A model generated the notes under the pieces. That model was given only the letters and a program-made list of their open reading frames with translations, did not search any database and had not been told where the DNA came from. Positions 25,447-35,094 of a DNA stretch of 64,000 nucleotides are shown piece after piece. The translations under genes and the position numbers were made by a program. Within the stretch, counting starts at the first letter, position 1. Every line of letters starts with the position of its first letter. Source of the stretch: Enterocloster hominis (ex Liu et al. 2021) (GTDB taxonomy: Bacteria; Bacillota; Clostridia; Lachnospirales; Lachnospiraceae); contig JACRTJ010000004.1 in NCBI GenBank assembly GCA_014385265.1, forward strand, positions 1-64,000. Direction: 5' to 3'.

Positions 25447-26196
25447 TTATAAGGACAGGATCTCCGGCTCGCCCTCTGTTATGAGAATGGTATTCTCATA
25501 ATGGGCGGACAGGGAATGATCCTTGGTCACAACGGTCCAGTCATCGTCCATCCAGACCACCTCATAGGTCCCCATATTGATCATGGGCTCCACTGCCAGG
25601 GTCATGCCCGGCTGCAGCAGAAGTCCCTTGCGCTTCATGGCAAAATTGGGCACCTCCGGGTCCTCATGGAGATGGGTGCCGATGCCGTGGCCCACCAGAT
25701 CCCGGACCACACCGTAGCCAAAGCTCTCGGCGTAAGACTGGATCGCCGCAGAGATCTCTCCCAGGTGGCAGCCTGCCTTCGCAAACCGGATCCCCTCAAA
25801 AAAGCACTGCTTCGTTACATCCATCAGCTTCTGCGCTTCCGGAGATACCTGGCCTACGGCCCAGGTCCTGGCTGCGTCAGAATGATATCCCTTATAGATC
25901 ACGCCGGCGTCCAGACTGACGATATCCCCCTCCTTTAAGATCCTGTGACGGTTTGGGATCCCGTGGACCACCTCGTCGTTGACGGACACACAGATGGAAG
26001 CCGGGTATCCGTTATAATTCTTAAAGGAAGGAATGCATCCGTGGCTGCGGATGATCTTCTCTCCCAGCCGGTCGATGTCCAGGGTGGACATTCCAGGCCG
26101 AAGGGCTGCATGAAGCTCCTCGTGGGTCTTTGCCAGGATCTCCCCGGCTTTTCTCATCAGTTCAATCTCTCTCGGCGATTTAATCGTTACTGCCAT
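25447..26196 (-). CDS. map: Type I methionine aminopeptidase
   Basis: Removes the initiator methionine from nascent proteins. It has 249 residues, matching the short type Ia enzymes without N-terminal zinc extension. The metal ligands are seen in context: the Asp pair (SLDAGVIYKGYHSDAART region), His of GHGIGTHLHEDPEVPN, and Glu of MTLAVEPMI. It lies 4 nt after adk and ends 23 nt before the KOW gene. Confidence 0.97.
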   Translation of the reverse strand: MAVTIKSPREIELMRKAGEILAKTHEELHAALRPGMSTLDIDRLGEKIIRSHGCIPSFKNYNGYPASICVSVNDEVVHGIPNRHRILKEGDIVSLDAGVIYKGYHSDAARTWAVGQVSPEAQKLMDVTKQCFFEGIRFAKAGCHLGEISAAIQSYAESFGYGVVRDLVGHGIGTHLHEDPEVPNFAMKRKGLLLQPGMTLAVEPMINMGTYEVVWMDDDWTVVTKDHSLSAHYENTILITEGEPEILSL

Positions 26197-26200
26197 TTTC

Positions 26201-26845
26201 TTAAGCTCCTAAAGTCTTCGTGATATCCAGAAAAACCTTCTCCATATCCTGCGTTCCGTCCACGGTGCACAGGACATTTTCCCTTCTGTAATAATCGATC
26301 AGCGGCTTCGTCTGTTCGTGGTAAACAAGGAGACGCTGTTTTACGGTCTCCGGCTTGTCATCCTCTCTCAGCACAAGGCTGGCTCCGCATTTGTCGCAGA
26401 TCCCCTCCTTCACCGGCTTCGCATATACAGTATGGTACGTGGCTCCGCATGTAAGGCATGCGCGGCGGCCGGACATCCGTGCGATGATGCTTTCATCGGG
26501 AACATCCACATCAACGGCATGATCGATGGACGTTCCGCGGGCCTTTAATGCCTCTGTAAGGCTCTCTGCCTGGGGAATGGTCCTGGGGAAGCCATCCAGG
26601 ATATAACCGTTCTTACAGTCCTCCTGGCTGATCCTGTCCATGACCAGATCCACTGTCACGTCATCCGGTACCAGGAGTCCTTTATCGATATAAGCCTTTG
26701 CTTTTATGCCCAGCTCAGTTCCCGCCTTGATGTTCGCCCGGAAGATGTCCCCGGTAGAGATATGCGGGATCCCGTATTTTTTCGAGATCCGCTCTGCCTG
26801 GGTCCCTTTTCCGGCACCAGGGGCGCCTAACATAATTATTTTCAT
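26201..26845 (-). CDS. adk: Adenylate kinase, zinc-lid type
   Basis: A 214-residue kinase that balances AMP, ADP and ATP. P-loop [10 protein letters not shown] is at residues 7-16. The LID domain carries four Cys (CLTCG near 130 and CDKCG near 150), so it binds structural zinc as in many Gram-positives. A terminator-like hairpin separates it from secY, so it may rely on read-through. Confidence 0.98.
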   Translation of the reverse strand: MKIIMLGAPGAGKGTQAERISKKYGIPHISTGDIFRANIKAGTELGIKAKAYIDKGLLVPDDVTVDLVMDRISQEDCKNGYILDGFPRTIPQAESLTEALKARGTSIDHAVDVDVPDESIIARMSGRRACLTCGATYHTVYAKPVKEGICDKCGASLVLREDDKPETVKQRLLVYHEQTKPLIDYYRRENVLCTVDGTQDMEKVFLDITKTLGA

Positions 26846-26886
26846 GCTCTTTCCTCCTGAACTTCACGATCAAGAAACACATTATC

Positions 26887-26925
26887 TAAAAAACGGACGA
26901 AAAAAGTATTTCCGTCCGTTTTTGA
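26887..26925 (-). terminator. Terminator-like hairpin between secY and adk
   Basis: AAACGGACG/CGTCCGTTT (26891-26899 and 26913-26921) with flanking A and T runs, 32 nt after the secY stop. It should reduce transcription of adk-map-infA relative to the spc genes. Confidence 0.78.
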
Positions 26926-26956
26926 CTGCTATCCATATTGAACTGCCGTTTTCCAG

Positions 26957-28279
26957 CTAGTCGTTTAAGAATCCCTTATAATTTCTCACCAGCATCATGG
27001 AATCCACTGCTTTGATGGTCTCCAGGATAACGCCGGCAATAATGATCAGGGATGTGCCTCCAAAGGAGAGGCTTCCAACGTTGAACAGGCCGGATGCGAT
27101 GATCGGGACGATACATACGATCACAAGACCTGTGGCTCCGATGAAAACAATGTAGTTCAAAATATTATTCAGAAAATCAGACGTGGGCTTGCCGGGACGT
27201 ACGCCCGGGATAAAGCCGCCGGATTTTTTCATATTGTTGGCCACTTCCAGCGGGTTGAAGGTAATGGACGTGTAGAAATACGCGAACAGTACCACCAGCA
27301 CGATGTAGATCAAGAGGCCAACCGAATAAACCGGCATTTCCGGTCTGAACCAGTTGGCGGAACTTAACGCCATAAGAATCTTTCCTCCAAATGTGGAATA
27401 GTCCACATTGAAGAACTGGGCGATCATTACCGGCATGGACATGATCGAGGATGCAAAGATCACAGGGATCACGCCTGCGGTGTTGACCTTTAAGGGGATG
27501 TGTGAGGACTGGCCGCCGATCATTCTGCGTCCCTGCATTTTCTTTGAGTACTGCACCGGAATGCGGCGCTCTGCACCGTTTAATACAAGAACGAAAACGA
27601 CGGTTGCAACCACCACTGCAAGAACGATGATGGCTGCCACTGTTGCCACTGCAACAGACTTGCCGGCCATAAAGCGCTCATACAGCATCAGCACATCCTG
27701 CGGGAGACTGGAAACGATATTGATCAGAAGCACGATGGAAATACCGTTGCCCACTCCCTTTTCTGTGATCCGTTCACCAATCCACATAAGAAGGGCAGAA
27801 CCTGCGGTCATTGCCGCGATAACGGTCATATAGCCCCAGACGTTCTGGGCATCCTCATAGAGAAGGCCCTGCTTTCCGAAACCAATGGCCATGGCTGAGG
27901 ACTGGAACAGGGCCAGCGCCACAGTCAGATATCTGGTATACTCTGCGATCTTCTTTCTTCCATCTTCGCCTTCCTTCTGCATCTCCTCAAGCTTGGGGAT
28001 CGCAATGGTCATAAGCTGCATAATGATGGAAGATGTGATATACGGGGTAATGCTCAGTGCAAACAGCGACATGTTGGAAAAGGATCCGCCAGTGATCGCG
28101 TTGACAAAGCCCATGCCGGAATTCTGAAGATTCGTGAAGAACTCCTTCAGAAAGCTGGCATCTACCCCCGGGATCGGCAGACAGGAACCGATCCGGATCA
28201 CAATCAGCATCATGAAGGTGTAAAGAAGCCGCTCGCGGACTTCTTTCACCTTAAATGCTTTTTGTATCGAATTTAACAT
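26957..28279 (-). CDS. secY: Protein translocase subunit SecY
   Basis: The channel-forming subunit of the Sec translocon; 440 residues with about ten membrane helices. The plug-region start IRIGSCLPIPGVD (about residues 29-41), YITSSIIMQLM and the RRIPVQYSKKMQGRR loop are characteristic. It follows rplO by one nucleotide and ends the spc part of the cluster. Confidence 0.98.
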   Translation of the reverse strand: MLNSIQKAFKVKEVRERLLYTFMMLIVIRIGSCLPIPGVDASFLKEFFTNLQNSGMGFVNAITGGSFSNMSLFALSITPYITSSIIMQLMTIAIPKLEEMQKEGEDGRKKIAEYTRYLTVALALFQSSAMAIGFGKQGLLYEDAQNVWGYMTVIAAMTAGSALLMWIGERITEKGVGNGISIVLLINIVSSLPQDVLMLYERFMAGKSVAVATVAAIIVLAVVVATVVFVLVLNGAERRIPVQYSKKMQGRRMIGGQSSHIPLKVNTAGVIPVIFASSIMSMPVMIAQFFNVDYSTFGGKILMALSSANWFRPEMPVYSVGLLIYIVLVVLFAYFYTSITFNPLEVANNMKKSGGFIPGVRPGKPTSDFLNNILNYIVFIGATGLVIVCIVPIIASGLFNVGSLSFGGTSLIIIAGVILETIKAVDSMMLVRNYKGFLND

Positions 28280-28280
28280 A

Positions 28281-28721
28281 TTAGATCACCTCGCAGGTTC
28301 CACCTAATGCTTCAATTTTTGCTTTTGCAGCTTCGCTGAACGCATTAGCCTTCACGTTAAGTTTCTTTGTTAACTCACCGTTTGCAAGAATCTTAACGCC
28401 GTCCTGCGGGTTCTTTACAAGACCGCACTCCATTAAAGTCTCAACAGAAACTGTGGAGTCGTTGTCAAATCTCTCAAGTGCGCTTACGTTGATACCTACG
28501 ATTGTCTTAGAATTGATATTCTTAAAGCCTCTCTTCGGAATACGTCTGTATAAAGGCATCTGACCGCCTTCAAAACCGGGTCTCGGTGCTCCGGAACGAG
28601 CCTTCTGGCCTTTGTGTCCCTTACCAGCTGTCTTTCCGTTTCCGGAAGCGTGGCCGCGGCCTCTTCTGAAATTATCGCTGTGCTTGGATCCTTCAGCAGG
28701 ATGTAAATTAGATAAATTCAT
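28281..28721 (-). CDS. rplO: 50S ribosomal protein L15
   Basis: A 146-residue L15. The Gly/Arg/Lys-rich N-terminus ([26 protein letters not shown] in essence) and the [18 protein letters not shown] stretch are typical. Late assembly protein of the large subunit; neighbours are rpmD and secY. Confidence 0.98.
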   Translation of the reverse strand: MNLSNLHPAEGSKHSDNFRRGRGHASGNGKTAGKGHKGQKARSGAPRPGFEGGQMPLYRRIPKRGFKNINSKTIVGINVSALERFDNDSTVSVETLMECGLVKNPQDGVKILANGELTKKLNVKANAFSEAAKAKIEALGGTCEVI

Positions 28722-28749
28722 CTCTGCACCTCCTTACTCTATATCAAGA

Positions 28750-28932
28750 TTAGATTTCTTCAACTTTTACCAGATGTCTTACATTCTGGATCATGCCCCT
28801 TACTGCTGCATTATCCGGTAATTCAACTGTTTTCTGAAGCTTCTTTAAACCAAGGGCTTCAACAGTCGCTCTCTGCTTCGGAATAGCTCCGATAGGGGAT
28901 TTTACTAATGTGATCTTTAACTTCTCTGCCAT
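28750..28932 (-). CDS. rpmD: 50S ribosomal protein L30
   Basis: A 60-residue L30 with [20 protein letters not shown] and the [16 protein letters not shown] end, the short bacterial form. It lies between rpsE and rplO. Confidence 0.98.
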   Translation of the reverse strand: MAEKLKITLVKSPIGAIPKQRATVEALGLKKLQKTVELPDNAAVRGMIQNVRHLVKVEEI

Positions 28933-28947
28933 TTTTCTATCCTCCTA

Positions 28948-29457
28948 TTAGCAAACAACTTCTTCAACAGATTTGCCGCGGTTCTTAGCAACCTCTTCCG
29001 GAGTCTTTAAGCTGAGAAGACCCTCGATGGTAGCTAAAACAACGTTTGTCTTGTTGTTGGAGCCTAAAGATTTTGTACGGATGTTCTTGATACCTGCAAG
29101 CTCAACTACGGAACGTACCGGGCCGCCTGCGATGATACCAGTACCTTCCGGAGCTCTCTTTAAAAGTACGGATGCGCTTCCGAACTTTCCAAGGAAATCG
29201 TGGGGGATACTGTTGTTCTCGTCCATGGGGATCTCAACCATGTTCTTGATGGCTGCTTCCTTACCTTTGCGGATAGCCTCCGGAACCTCGCCTGCCTTAC
29301 CAAGACCTGCGCCTACATGGCCATTGCCGTCGCCTACTACTACCAGAGCGGAAAATCTCATGGTACGTCCACCTTTTACAGTCTTGGATACGCGCTTGAT
29401 GGCAACAACTTTGTCATTCAGTTCTAACTGACCTGCATCAATGATTGTACGCTTCAT
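28948..29457 (-). CDS. rpsE: 30S ribosomal protein S5
   Basis: A 169-residue S5 that shapes decoding accuracy and helps unwind mRNA. The S5 double-stranded RNA-binding motif is at about residues 10-75 ([15 protein letters not shown], then [22 protein letters not shown]). Neighbours are rplR and rpmD with short gaps. Confidence 0.98.
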   Translation of the reverse strand: MKRTIIDAGQLELNDKVVAIKRVSKTVKGGRTMRFSALVVVGDGNGHVGAGLGKAGEVPEAIRKGKEAAIKNMVEIPMDENNSIPHDFLGKFGSASVLLKRAPEGTGIIAGGPVRSVVELAGIKNIRTKSLGSNNKTNVVLATIEGLLSLKTPEEVAKNRGKSVEEVVC

Positions 29458-29475
29458 GCTGTATTCTCCTCTCTA

Positions 29476-29844
29476 CTAGAATTTCAGACCAGCCTCGCGG
29501 GCTGCGTCTGCTAAGGCCTGAACTTTACCCTGATAGATGAAACCGCCGCGGTCGAAAACAACTTCGGTAATTCCCTTTTCGATTGCTCTCTTTGCGATCA
29601 CTGTTCCAACGTATGCAGCTGCATCAACGGTATCTGTGTTCTCTAACTCAGCCTTGATCTCCTTCTCAACGGTGGAGGCGGAAGCTAAGGTGTGTCCAAC
29701 GGAGTCGTCGATGATCTGGGCATACATATGATTATTGCTTCTGAAAACTGCTAAACGCGGTCTCTCTGCTGTACCAGCAAAGCGGTTGCGTAATCTATAA
29801 TGCTTTTTTCTGCGGATTTCGCTTCTTGACTGCTTGCTAACCAT
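29476..29844 (-). CDS. rplR: 50S ribosomal protein L18
   Basis: A 122-residue L18 that anchors 5S rRNA. The [18 protein letters not shown] and [24 protein letters not shown] segments are diagnostic. Basic N-terminus as usual. Confidence 0.98.
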   Translation of the reverse strand: MVSKQSRSEIRRKKHYRLRNRFAGTAERPRLAVFRSNNHMYAQIIDDSVGHTLASASTVEKEIKAELENTDTVDAAAYVGTVIAKRAIEKGITEVVFDRGGFIYQGKVQALADAAREAGLKF

Positions 29845-29862
29845 TTTTACACTCTCCTTAAA

Positions 29863-30402
29863 TTATTTTTTACCAGTCTTACCAACTTTACGTCTGATAA
29901 CCTCATCAGCATATTTGATACCCTTGCCCTTGTACGGCTCCGGCTCTCTCTTGCTTCTGATCTCAGCCGCGTACTGGCCGACTTTCTCTTTGTTGATGCC
30001 CTTAACGATGATCACGTTCTGACCTTCCAGAACAGTCTCAATGCCTTCGGGATCTTCCATCTCTACCGGATGGGAATAACCAAGGGAAAGTGTTAATTTC
30101 TTGCCCTGCTTAGCAGCTCTGTAACCTACGCCGTTTACTTCCAGCTTCTTCTCGTAGCCTTCTGTAACGCCGTGGATCATGTTTGCGATTAAGGTTCTTG
30201 TGAGACCGTGTAAAGATTTCATTTTCTTTAAATCGTTCGGTCTTGTTACGATCACATTACCGTCTTCCTGCTTAATTTCCATTTCAACCGGAAGCTGTCT
30301 CTCAAGTGTTCCCTTCGGACCTTTTACAGTCATATAATTGTTTACGATCTCTACTGTTACGCCAGCGGGGATCGCAACCGGCATTCTACCAATACGTGAC
30401 AT
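29863..30402 (-). CDS. rplF: 50S ribosomal protein L6
   Basis: A 179-residue L6 with the two repeated L6 folds. [14 protein letters not shown] starts the protein, and the C-terminal [21 protein letters not shown] motif contacts the sarcin-ricin loop region. A 164 bp hairpin-rich gap separates it from rpsH. Confidence 0.98.
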   Translation of the reverse strand: MSRIGRMPVAIPAGVTVEIVNNYMTVKGPKGTLERQLPVEMEIKQEDGNVIVTRPNDLKKMKSLHGLTRTLIANMIHGVTEGYEKKLEVNGVGYRAAKQGKKLTLSLGYSHPVEMEDPEGIETVLEGQNVIIVKGINKEKVGQYAAEIRSKREPEPYKGKGIKYADEVIRRKVGKTGKK

Positions 30403-30566
30403 GCCATATACCTCCTACTTAGATTTTCGGAGCACGCTTTTACGTGCTCTGTTTTCAGTTTCTATGTTATATTCGGGACAGGCCGCAGTCTCCTGCGTCT
30501 GTCCTTCACCCGCCGCCCTTCCTGGGATCTCCCGGGCTTTGCAGGCGGTGGGGATAACATCCTAAA
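30403..30566 (-). other. Structured gap between rpsH and rplF
   Basis: No gene. Three stem-loops are visible: GAGCACG/CGTGCTC (30430-30449); a GGACAG/CTGTCC stem with an inner CGCAG/CTGCG; and a GC-rich CACCGCC/GGCGG pair near rpsH. Neighbouring genes in the cluster are usually 15-30 nt apart, so this gap is unusually long. Confidence 0.6.
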
Positions 30567-30968
30567 TTACCAAACGAAAGCGAGAACTTCTCCGCCTACG
30601 CCCAGCTCACGGGCTTCTCTATCAGTGATCACACCGTGGTTGGTGGATACGATGGCGATACCAAGTCCGCCAAGTACCTTCGGCATGTCTTCCTTGCCGG
30701 CATATACACGAAGACCCGGTTTGGAGATCTTCTTGATGCCGGAGATGATCCTCTCGTTTTTGTCCTTGCCATACTTTAAGGCAATGCGGATGGTCTGGAA
30801 GCCGCCATCCTCAACGATGTCGTATTTCTTGATGTAGCCTTCTCTTACAAGGATATCAGCGATAGCTAATTTCATCTTGGAAGCCGGTACGTCTACTGTA
30901 TCGTGTTTTGCAGTGTTGGCATTACGGATTCTTGTAAGCATATCTGCAATCGGATCGCTCATTGTCAT
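30567..30968 (-). CDS. rpsH: 30S ribosomal protein S8
   Basis: A 133-residue S8. The N-terminal [16 protein letters not shown] and C-terminal [24 protein letters not shown]-type motifs are present. S8 represses the spc operon in Escherichia coli by binding its own mRNA near rplE; whether that holds here is unknown. It is flanked on both sides by long structured gaps. Confidence 0.98.
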   Translation of the reverse strand: MTMSDPIADMLTRIRNANTAKHDTVDVPASKMKLAIADILVREGYIKKYDIVEDGGFQTIRIALKYGKDKNERIISGIKKISKPGLRVYAGKEDMPKVLGGLGIAIVSTNHGVITDREARELGVGGEVLAFVW

Positions 30969-31237
30969 GATTAAATTTCCTCCTTATGGATGTTGGTTTG
31001 TCACTGTGGTTCGCAGGGATCCTGCGCTGCACAGGAGTGTTCTTCGCCGGACGGCGAAAAGTTTCCCTGTGAAACGCCTGGGGCGTCACAGGGATGGTTC
31101 TTCTACCGTGGGGTGAAGAACGGGCCTTGCGTCTTAGTAAGAGCCACCGGCCACGACAGTTCCCTCAGCTAAGCTGTCGGAAACATCCCTCGCACTAAGC
31201 TCGCCTGTCGCCTGCGGCTCACTAAGTTGCTTTCGGC
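30969..31237 (-). other. Hairpin-studded gap between rpsN and rpsH
   Basis: No gene on either strand. At least five inverted repeats occur in about 250 nt: CCTGTGC/GCGCAGG; TTCGCCG/CGGCGAA (near 31050); CCCTGTGA with CGCC/GGCG and TCACAGGG (about 31063-31094); GTTCTTC/GAAGAAC (about 31098-31120); and CGACAG/CTGTCG (about 31153-31180). A short motif close to GCTTAGTGAGGGA recurs three times toward rpsN. No terminator-like T tract follows them. Confidence 0.65.
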
Positions 31238-31423
31238 CTACCAGCTAGCCTTCTTTACTCCCGGGATCTCGCCCTTGTAAGCGAGCTCACGGAAGCAGAT
31301 ACGGCAGATGCCGTATTTTCTCAGATATGCATGCGGACGGCCGCAGATTCTGCAGCGGTTATATTCTCTTGTGGAGAACTTTGCCGGACGCTGCTGTTTG
31401 ATCTTCATTGAAGTCTTTGCCAT
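31238..31423 (-). CDS. rpsN: 30S ribosomal protein S14, zinc type
   Basis: A 61-residue S14 of the short, zinc-binding type: CRICG (Cys24, Cys27) and CRICF (Cys40, Cys43) are in place. This is the zinc-replete form; a zinc-independent paralogue is not seen in this window. It lies 17 nt after rplE. Confidence 0.97.
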   Translation of the reverse strand: MAKTSMKIKQQRPAKFSTREYNRCRICGRPHAYLRKYGICRICFRELAYKGEIPGVKKASW

Positions 31424-31440
31424 GGATAAATCCTCCTAAA

Positions 31441-31980
31441 TTACTTTGCAAACGGCATGTTGAATAATGTTAAAAGCTCACGGGCCTCTTCGTCCGTTTT
31501 AGCGGTTGTAACGAAAATAACGTCCATACCTCTAACCTTATCAACCTTATCATACTCGATCTCCGGGAAGATGAGCTGCTCTTTGATACCGAGTGCGTAG
31601 TTTCCTCTGCCGTCGAATGCGTTTGCATTTACGCCGCGGAAGTCACGTACACGGGGAAGAGCCAGGTTGATGAGACGATCAGCGAACTCATACATCTTCT
31701 CGCCGCGGAGAGTAACCTTACATCCGATCGCCATGCCCTCTCTGATCTTGAAGTTTGCAACGGACTTTTTAGCTTTGGTCAGAACTGCCTTCTGACCAGT
31801 GATGATCTCCAGGTCACGAACTGCAGAGTCAAGGACTTTCGCGTTGTCTTTTGCTTCGCCTACGCCCATGTTGATCACGATCTTGTCGAGCTTCGGCACT
31901 TCCATAACGTTCTTATATCCAAATTTCTTGATCATTGCATCAACGATCTCGTTCTGATACATTTCTTTTAATCTAGCCAA
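31441..31980 (-). CDS. rplE: 50S ribosomal protein L5
   Basis: A 179-residue L5 that binds 5S rRNA and touches P-site t[29 protein letters not shown] and the [18 protein letters not shown] segment are typical. Confidence 0.98.
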   Translation of the reverse strand: MARLKEMYQNEIVDAMIKKFGYKNVMEVPKLDKIVINMGVGEAKDNAKVLDSAVRDLEIITGQKAVLTKAKKSVANFKIREGMAIGCKVTLRGEKMYEFADRLINLALPRVRDFRGVNANAFDGRGNYALGIKEQLIFPEIEYDKVDKVRGMDVIFVTTAKTDEEARELLTLFNMPFAK

Positions 31981-32003
31981 CTTGTTTTTCCTCCTCTCTG
32001 CTC

Positions 32004-32309
32004 TTAGTCGATTACTTTGCCGGTTGCCTTTGCAACACGAACTTTTTTGCCATCTTTTACTTCAAAGCCAACTCTTGTAGCTTTTCCGTCTACGAGCAGC
32101 ATAACGTTGGAGATGTCAATGGCAGCTTCCTGATGAACGATACCGCCGGTCTGGTTTGTCTGACTCGGTTTGGTGTGCTTTGTCACCATGTTGCAGCCCT
32201 CAACCAGAACTGTGTTCTTCTTTGTATCTACATCAAGAACCTTACCGGTCTTGTCTTTATCTTTACCAGCGATAATTTTTACCATATCGTCTTTTCTGAT
32301 CTTATGCAT
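32004..32309 (-). CDS. rplX: 50S ribosomal protein L24
   Basis: A 101-residue assembly initiator with a KOW motif at residues 7-33 ([19 protein letters not shown]). Spaced 14 nt from rplN and 23 nt from rplE. Confidence 0.98.
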   Translation of the reverse strand: MHKIRKDDMVKIIAGKDKDKTGKVLDVDTKKNTVLVEGCNMVTKHTKPSQTNQTGGIVHQEAAIDISNVMLLVDGKATRVGFEVKDGKKVRVAKATGKVID

Positions 32310-32323
32310 TACCTGGCACCTCC

Positions 32324-32692
32324 TTATAATACTTCCGGAGCCAGAGATACGATCTTCATGAACTGCTTCTCACGAAGTTCTCTTGCAACCGGCCCAAAGA
32401 TACGGGTTCCTCTGGGAGTCTTGTCATCCTTGATGATAACTGCTGCGTTCTCATCGAACTTGATATAGGAACCGTCTTTACGGCGGGCACCTTTCACTGT
32501 ACGTACAACAACGGCCTTAACTACATCGCCTTTCTTTACAACGCCGCCTGGTGTTGCATCTTTAACGGAAGCTACGATGATATCGCCGATATTCGCATAT
32601 CTTCTTGTAGAGCCGCCCATAACACGGATGCAGAGAAGTTCTCTGGCTCCAGTATTATCAGCAACTTTTAATCTGCTTTCCTGCTGAATCAT
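32324..32692 (-). CDS. rplN: 50S ribosomal protein L14
   Basis: A 122-residue L14 with the signature [13 protein letters not shown] and the [25 protein letters not shown] region. It forms bridge B8 with 16S rRNA in the ribosome. Confidence 0.98.
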   Translation of the reverse strand: MIQQESRLKVADNTGARELLCIRVMGGSTRRYANIGDIIVASVKDATPGGVVKKGDVVKAVVVRTVKGARRKDGSYIKFDENAAVIIKDDKTPRGTRIFGPVARELREKQFMKIVSLAPEVL

Positions 32693-32723
32693 GCCTGATA
32701 CTCCTTCCTCGAATCACTACCGA

Positions 32724-32978
32724 CTATCTTGCCTTCTCGATGATCTCAACAAGTCTCCATCTCTTATCCTTGGATAACGGTCTTGTCTCCATCACTTTAA
32801 CTGTATCGCCGATACCGCACTCATTCTTCTCATCATGAGCTTTTAATTTATATGTCTTCTTAACGATCTTACCGATCAACGGATGTTTTACGTGGTCTTC
32901 AATAGCAACAACGATCGTCTTATCCATTTTGTTGCTAACTACCTTACCAGTACGTGTTTTTCTAAGATTTCTTTCCAC
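32724..32978 (-). CDS. rpsQ: 30S ribosomal protein S17
   Basis: An 84-residue OB-fold protein. [20 protein letters not shown] and [21 protein letters not shown] are diagnostic. Confidence 0.98.
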   Translation of the reverse strand: MERNLRKTRTGKVVSNKMDKTIVVAIEDHVKHPLIGKIVKKTYKLKAHDEKNECGIGDTVKVMETRPLSKDKRWRLVEIIEKAR

Positions 32979-33076
32979 GACGGATAGTCTCCTTTCAAAT
33001 TTCGTTCAGTCACACGCATCGGCGTGTGTCATAATAGCGTCCTGTGATCTGTCTGACAGAACGGCGCTGTTATGAA
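32979..33076 (-). other. Structured gap between rpmC and rpsQ
   Basis: No gene. CACACGC/GCGTGTG (near 33012-33030) forms a 7 bp stem with a 4 nt loop, and a second imperfect stem around TCTGTC/GACAGA follows. Confidence 0.55.
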
Positions 33077-33286
33077 TTAGTTAGCAACCCTTGCCTTCTC
33101 TGTGATAACAGTCTGAATTCTGGCGATGTTCTTGCGAACCTCTTTGATTCTGCTGGTGTTATCTAACTGATTGGTTGCGTTCTGGAATCTTAAGTTAAAG
33201 AGTTCCTTCTTTGCTGCAACTAATTCCTCGTTTAACTCTGCAGCTGTCTTCGCTTTTAATTCTTCTACATATTTATTAGTTTTCAC
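33077..33286 (-). CDS. rpmC: 50S ribosomal protein L29
   Basis: L29 at the polypeptide exit tunnel, a docking site for trigger factor and SRP. I place the start at a GTG that gives the canonical [17 protein letters not shown] beginning (69 residues). An ATG three codons earlier also overlaps the rplP stop and cannot be excluded. [26 protein letters not shown] is the conserved helix pair. Confidence 0.95.
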   Translation of the reverse strand: MKTNKYVEELKAKTAAELNEELVAAKKELFNLRFQNATNQLDNTSRIKEVRKNIARIQTVITEKARVAN

Positions 33287-33713
33287 TGTTATCACCGCCT
33301 TCTAAATCTGCTTTAGAAGCAATCTTACACTTGCAGGGAAGTTTGTGCATAGCAAGACGAAGAGCTTCCTTTGCTGTTTCTTCTGGAACGCCAGCGATCT
33401 CAAACATAACACGGCCTGGCTTAACAACTGCTACCCAGTATTCAAGAGCGCCCTTACCGGAACCCATACGAGTCTCAGCAGGCTTTGCTGTTACCGGCTT
33501 ATCCGGGAAGATCTTGATCCATACTTTACCACCACGCTTGATGTAACGGGTCATGGCAACACGGGCTGCCTCGATCTGGTTGGACTTGATCCAGCACGGC
33601 TCAGTGGCGATCAGGCCATACTCACCGTTGGAGATTTTATTTCCTCTTAAAGCTTTACCGGCCATCGTTCCGCGGAACTGTTTGCGGCGCTTTACTCTCT
33701 TAGGCATTAACAT
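33276..33713 (-). CDS. rplP: 50S ribosomal protein L16
   Basis: A 145-residue L16 near the peptidyl-transferase and A-site t[18 protein letters not shown], the [20 protein letters not shown] stretch and [19 protein letters not shown] are characteristic. It shares one base with rpsC at its start and overlaps rpmC at its end. Confidence 0.98.
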   Translation of the reverse strand: MLMPKRVKRRKQFRGTMAGKALRGNKISNGEYGLIATEPCWIKSNQIEAARVAMTRYIKRGGKVWIKIFPDKPVTAKPAETRMGSGKGALEYWVAVVKPGRVMFEIAGVPEETAKEALRLAMHKLPCKCKIASKADLEGGDNSEN

Positions 33714-34369
33714 TATTTATCGCTCCCTTCCTTATTTCCCTTAGTAGGAAGTACTTCGCCTTTGTAGATCCAAACCTTAACGCCAAGCTTGCCGTAGGTT
33801 GTGTCTGCCTCAGCGAAACCATAGTCAATATCTGCTCTTAATGTCTGAAGCGGGATTGTTCCCTCGCTGTAAAACTCTGTACGCGCGATATCAGCGCCGC
33901 CGAGACGTCCGCCTACGGCAGTCTTGATACCAAGAACGCCAGCCTTCATGGAACGGCCCATGGTGGACTTCATGGCACGACGGAAGGAAACACGGTTCTC
34001 TAACTGCTGTGCGATGGACTCAGCTACTAACTGGGCGTCGCGGTCCGGTCTCTTAACTTCCTTGATATCTACAAACAGCTTCTTGTCGGTCATCTTCTGG
34101 ACTTCAGCTTTTAATTTCTCGATCTCAGCTCCGCCCTTACCGATCACAACGCCCGGCTTTGCTGTGTGAACGATGATCTTGATTCTATCAGAAGCGCGCT
34201 CGATTTCGATCTTGGAAATGCCGGCGCTGTATAATCTCTTTTTCAGGTATGTTCTGATCTCGTGGTCCTCGATCAGGTTGTCAGCGAAATCAGCTTCAGC
34301 ATACCATCTGGAATCCCAGTCTTTAATAACACCGACTCTCATGCCGTGTGGATTAACTTTCTGTCCCAT
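33713..34369 (-). CDS. rpsC: 30S ribosomal protein S3
   Basis: A 218-residue S3 at the mRNA entry tunnel. N-terminal [15 protein letters not shown], the KH domain with VIGKGGAEI near residues 76-84, and the C-terminal [21 protein letters not shown] motif are intact. Confidence 0.98.
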   Translation of the reverse strand: MGQKVNPHGMRVGVIKDWDSRWYAEADFADNLIEDHEIRTYLKKRLYSAGISKIEIERASDRIKIIVHTAKPGVVIGKGGAEIEKLKAEVQKMTDKKLFVDIKEVKRPDRDAQLVAESIAQQLENRVSFRRAMKSTMGRSMKAGVLGIKTAVGGRLGGADIARTEFYSEGTIPLQTLRADIDYGFAEADTTYGKLGVKVWIYKGEVLPTKGNKEGSDK

Positions 34370-34378
34370 AACTGCCTC

Positions 34379-34765
34379 CTATCTCTCATTGAGCACAATC
34401 GTGATATGGCTCATTCTCTTCTCGATCCTGTAAGCTCTGCCCTGTGCTCTCGGTTTTACTCTCTTCATGGTCGGTCCCTTGTTTGCGTAGCACTCCTCCA
34501 CATACAGGTTCTCGGCACTCATACCGTTGTTGTTTTCTGCGTTTGCGATAGCAGACTTTAATAATTTCTCAATTAAGCTGGACGCATATCTGGGATTGTA
34601 AGTTACAATACCAAGTGCAGTCTGAACATCTTTGCCTCTGATGGCATCTAATACGAAACAAGCCTTCTGAACAGATACTCTTGCATAAGACAGCTTTGCA
34701 GAGGGTCTTGTATCTTTATTTGCATTTCTTTCTCTCTTAATCTGACTTCTATGTCCCTTAGCCAT
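34379..34765 (-). CDS. rplV: 50S ribosomal protein L22
   Basis: A 128-residue L22 whose hairpin lines the exit tunnel and macrolide site (the MKRVKPRAQGRAYRIEKRMSH segment at about 98-118 is normal). No resistance-type deletion or duplication is seen in the loop. Confidence 0.98.
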   Translation of the reverse strand: MAKGHRSQIKRERNANKDTRPSAKLSYARVSVQKACFVLDAIRGKDVQTALGIVTYNPRYASSLIEKLLKSAIANAENNNGMSAENLYVEECYANKGPTMKRVKPRAQGRAYRIEKRMSHITIVLNER

Positions 34766-34794
34766 TGATAAAACCTCCTTTCAAAGCGTCTTAG

Positions 34795-35076
34795 TTATTT
34801 ACGACCGGACTTCTTCTCGTCTTTTCCGTGGCCTCTGTAAGTTCTTGTAGCAACGAACTCACCGAGCTTGTGGCCTACCATATCCTCTGTTACGTATACC
34901 GGTACATGCTTTCTTCCATCATGTACTGCGATTGTATGACCAACCATCTGCGGGAAGATCGTAGAACGGCGGGACCAGGTTTTGATAACCTGTTTCTGTC
35001 CTGCCTCGTTCATAGCGTCTACCTTTTTCAGTAAGCTAGCATCAGCAAATGGTCCTTTTTTAAGTGAACGAGCCAT
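34795..35076 (-). CDS. rpsS: 30S ribosomal protein S19
   Basis: A 93-residue S19 of the 30S head. [19 protein letters not shown] and [27 protein letters not shown] mark it clearly. Confidence 0.98.
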   Translation of the reverse strand: MARSLKKGPFADASLLKKVDAMNEAGQKQVIKTWSRRSTIFPQMVGHTIAVHDGRKHVPVYVTEDMVGHKLGEFVATRTYRGHGKDEKKSGRK

Positions 35077-35094
35077 CGTTTTACCTCCTATCGA

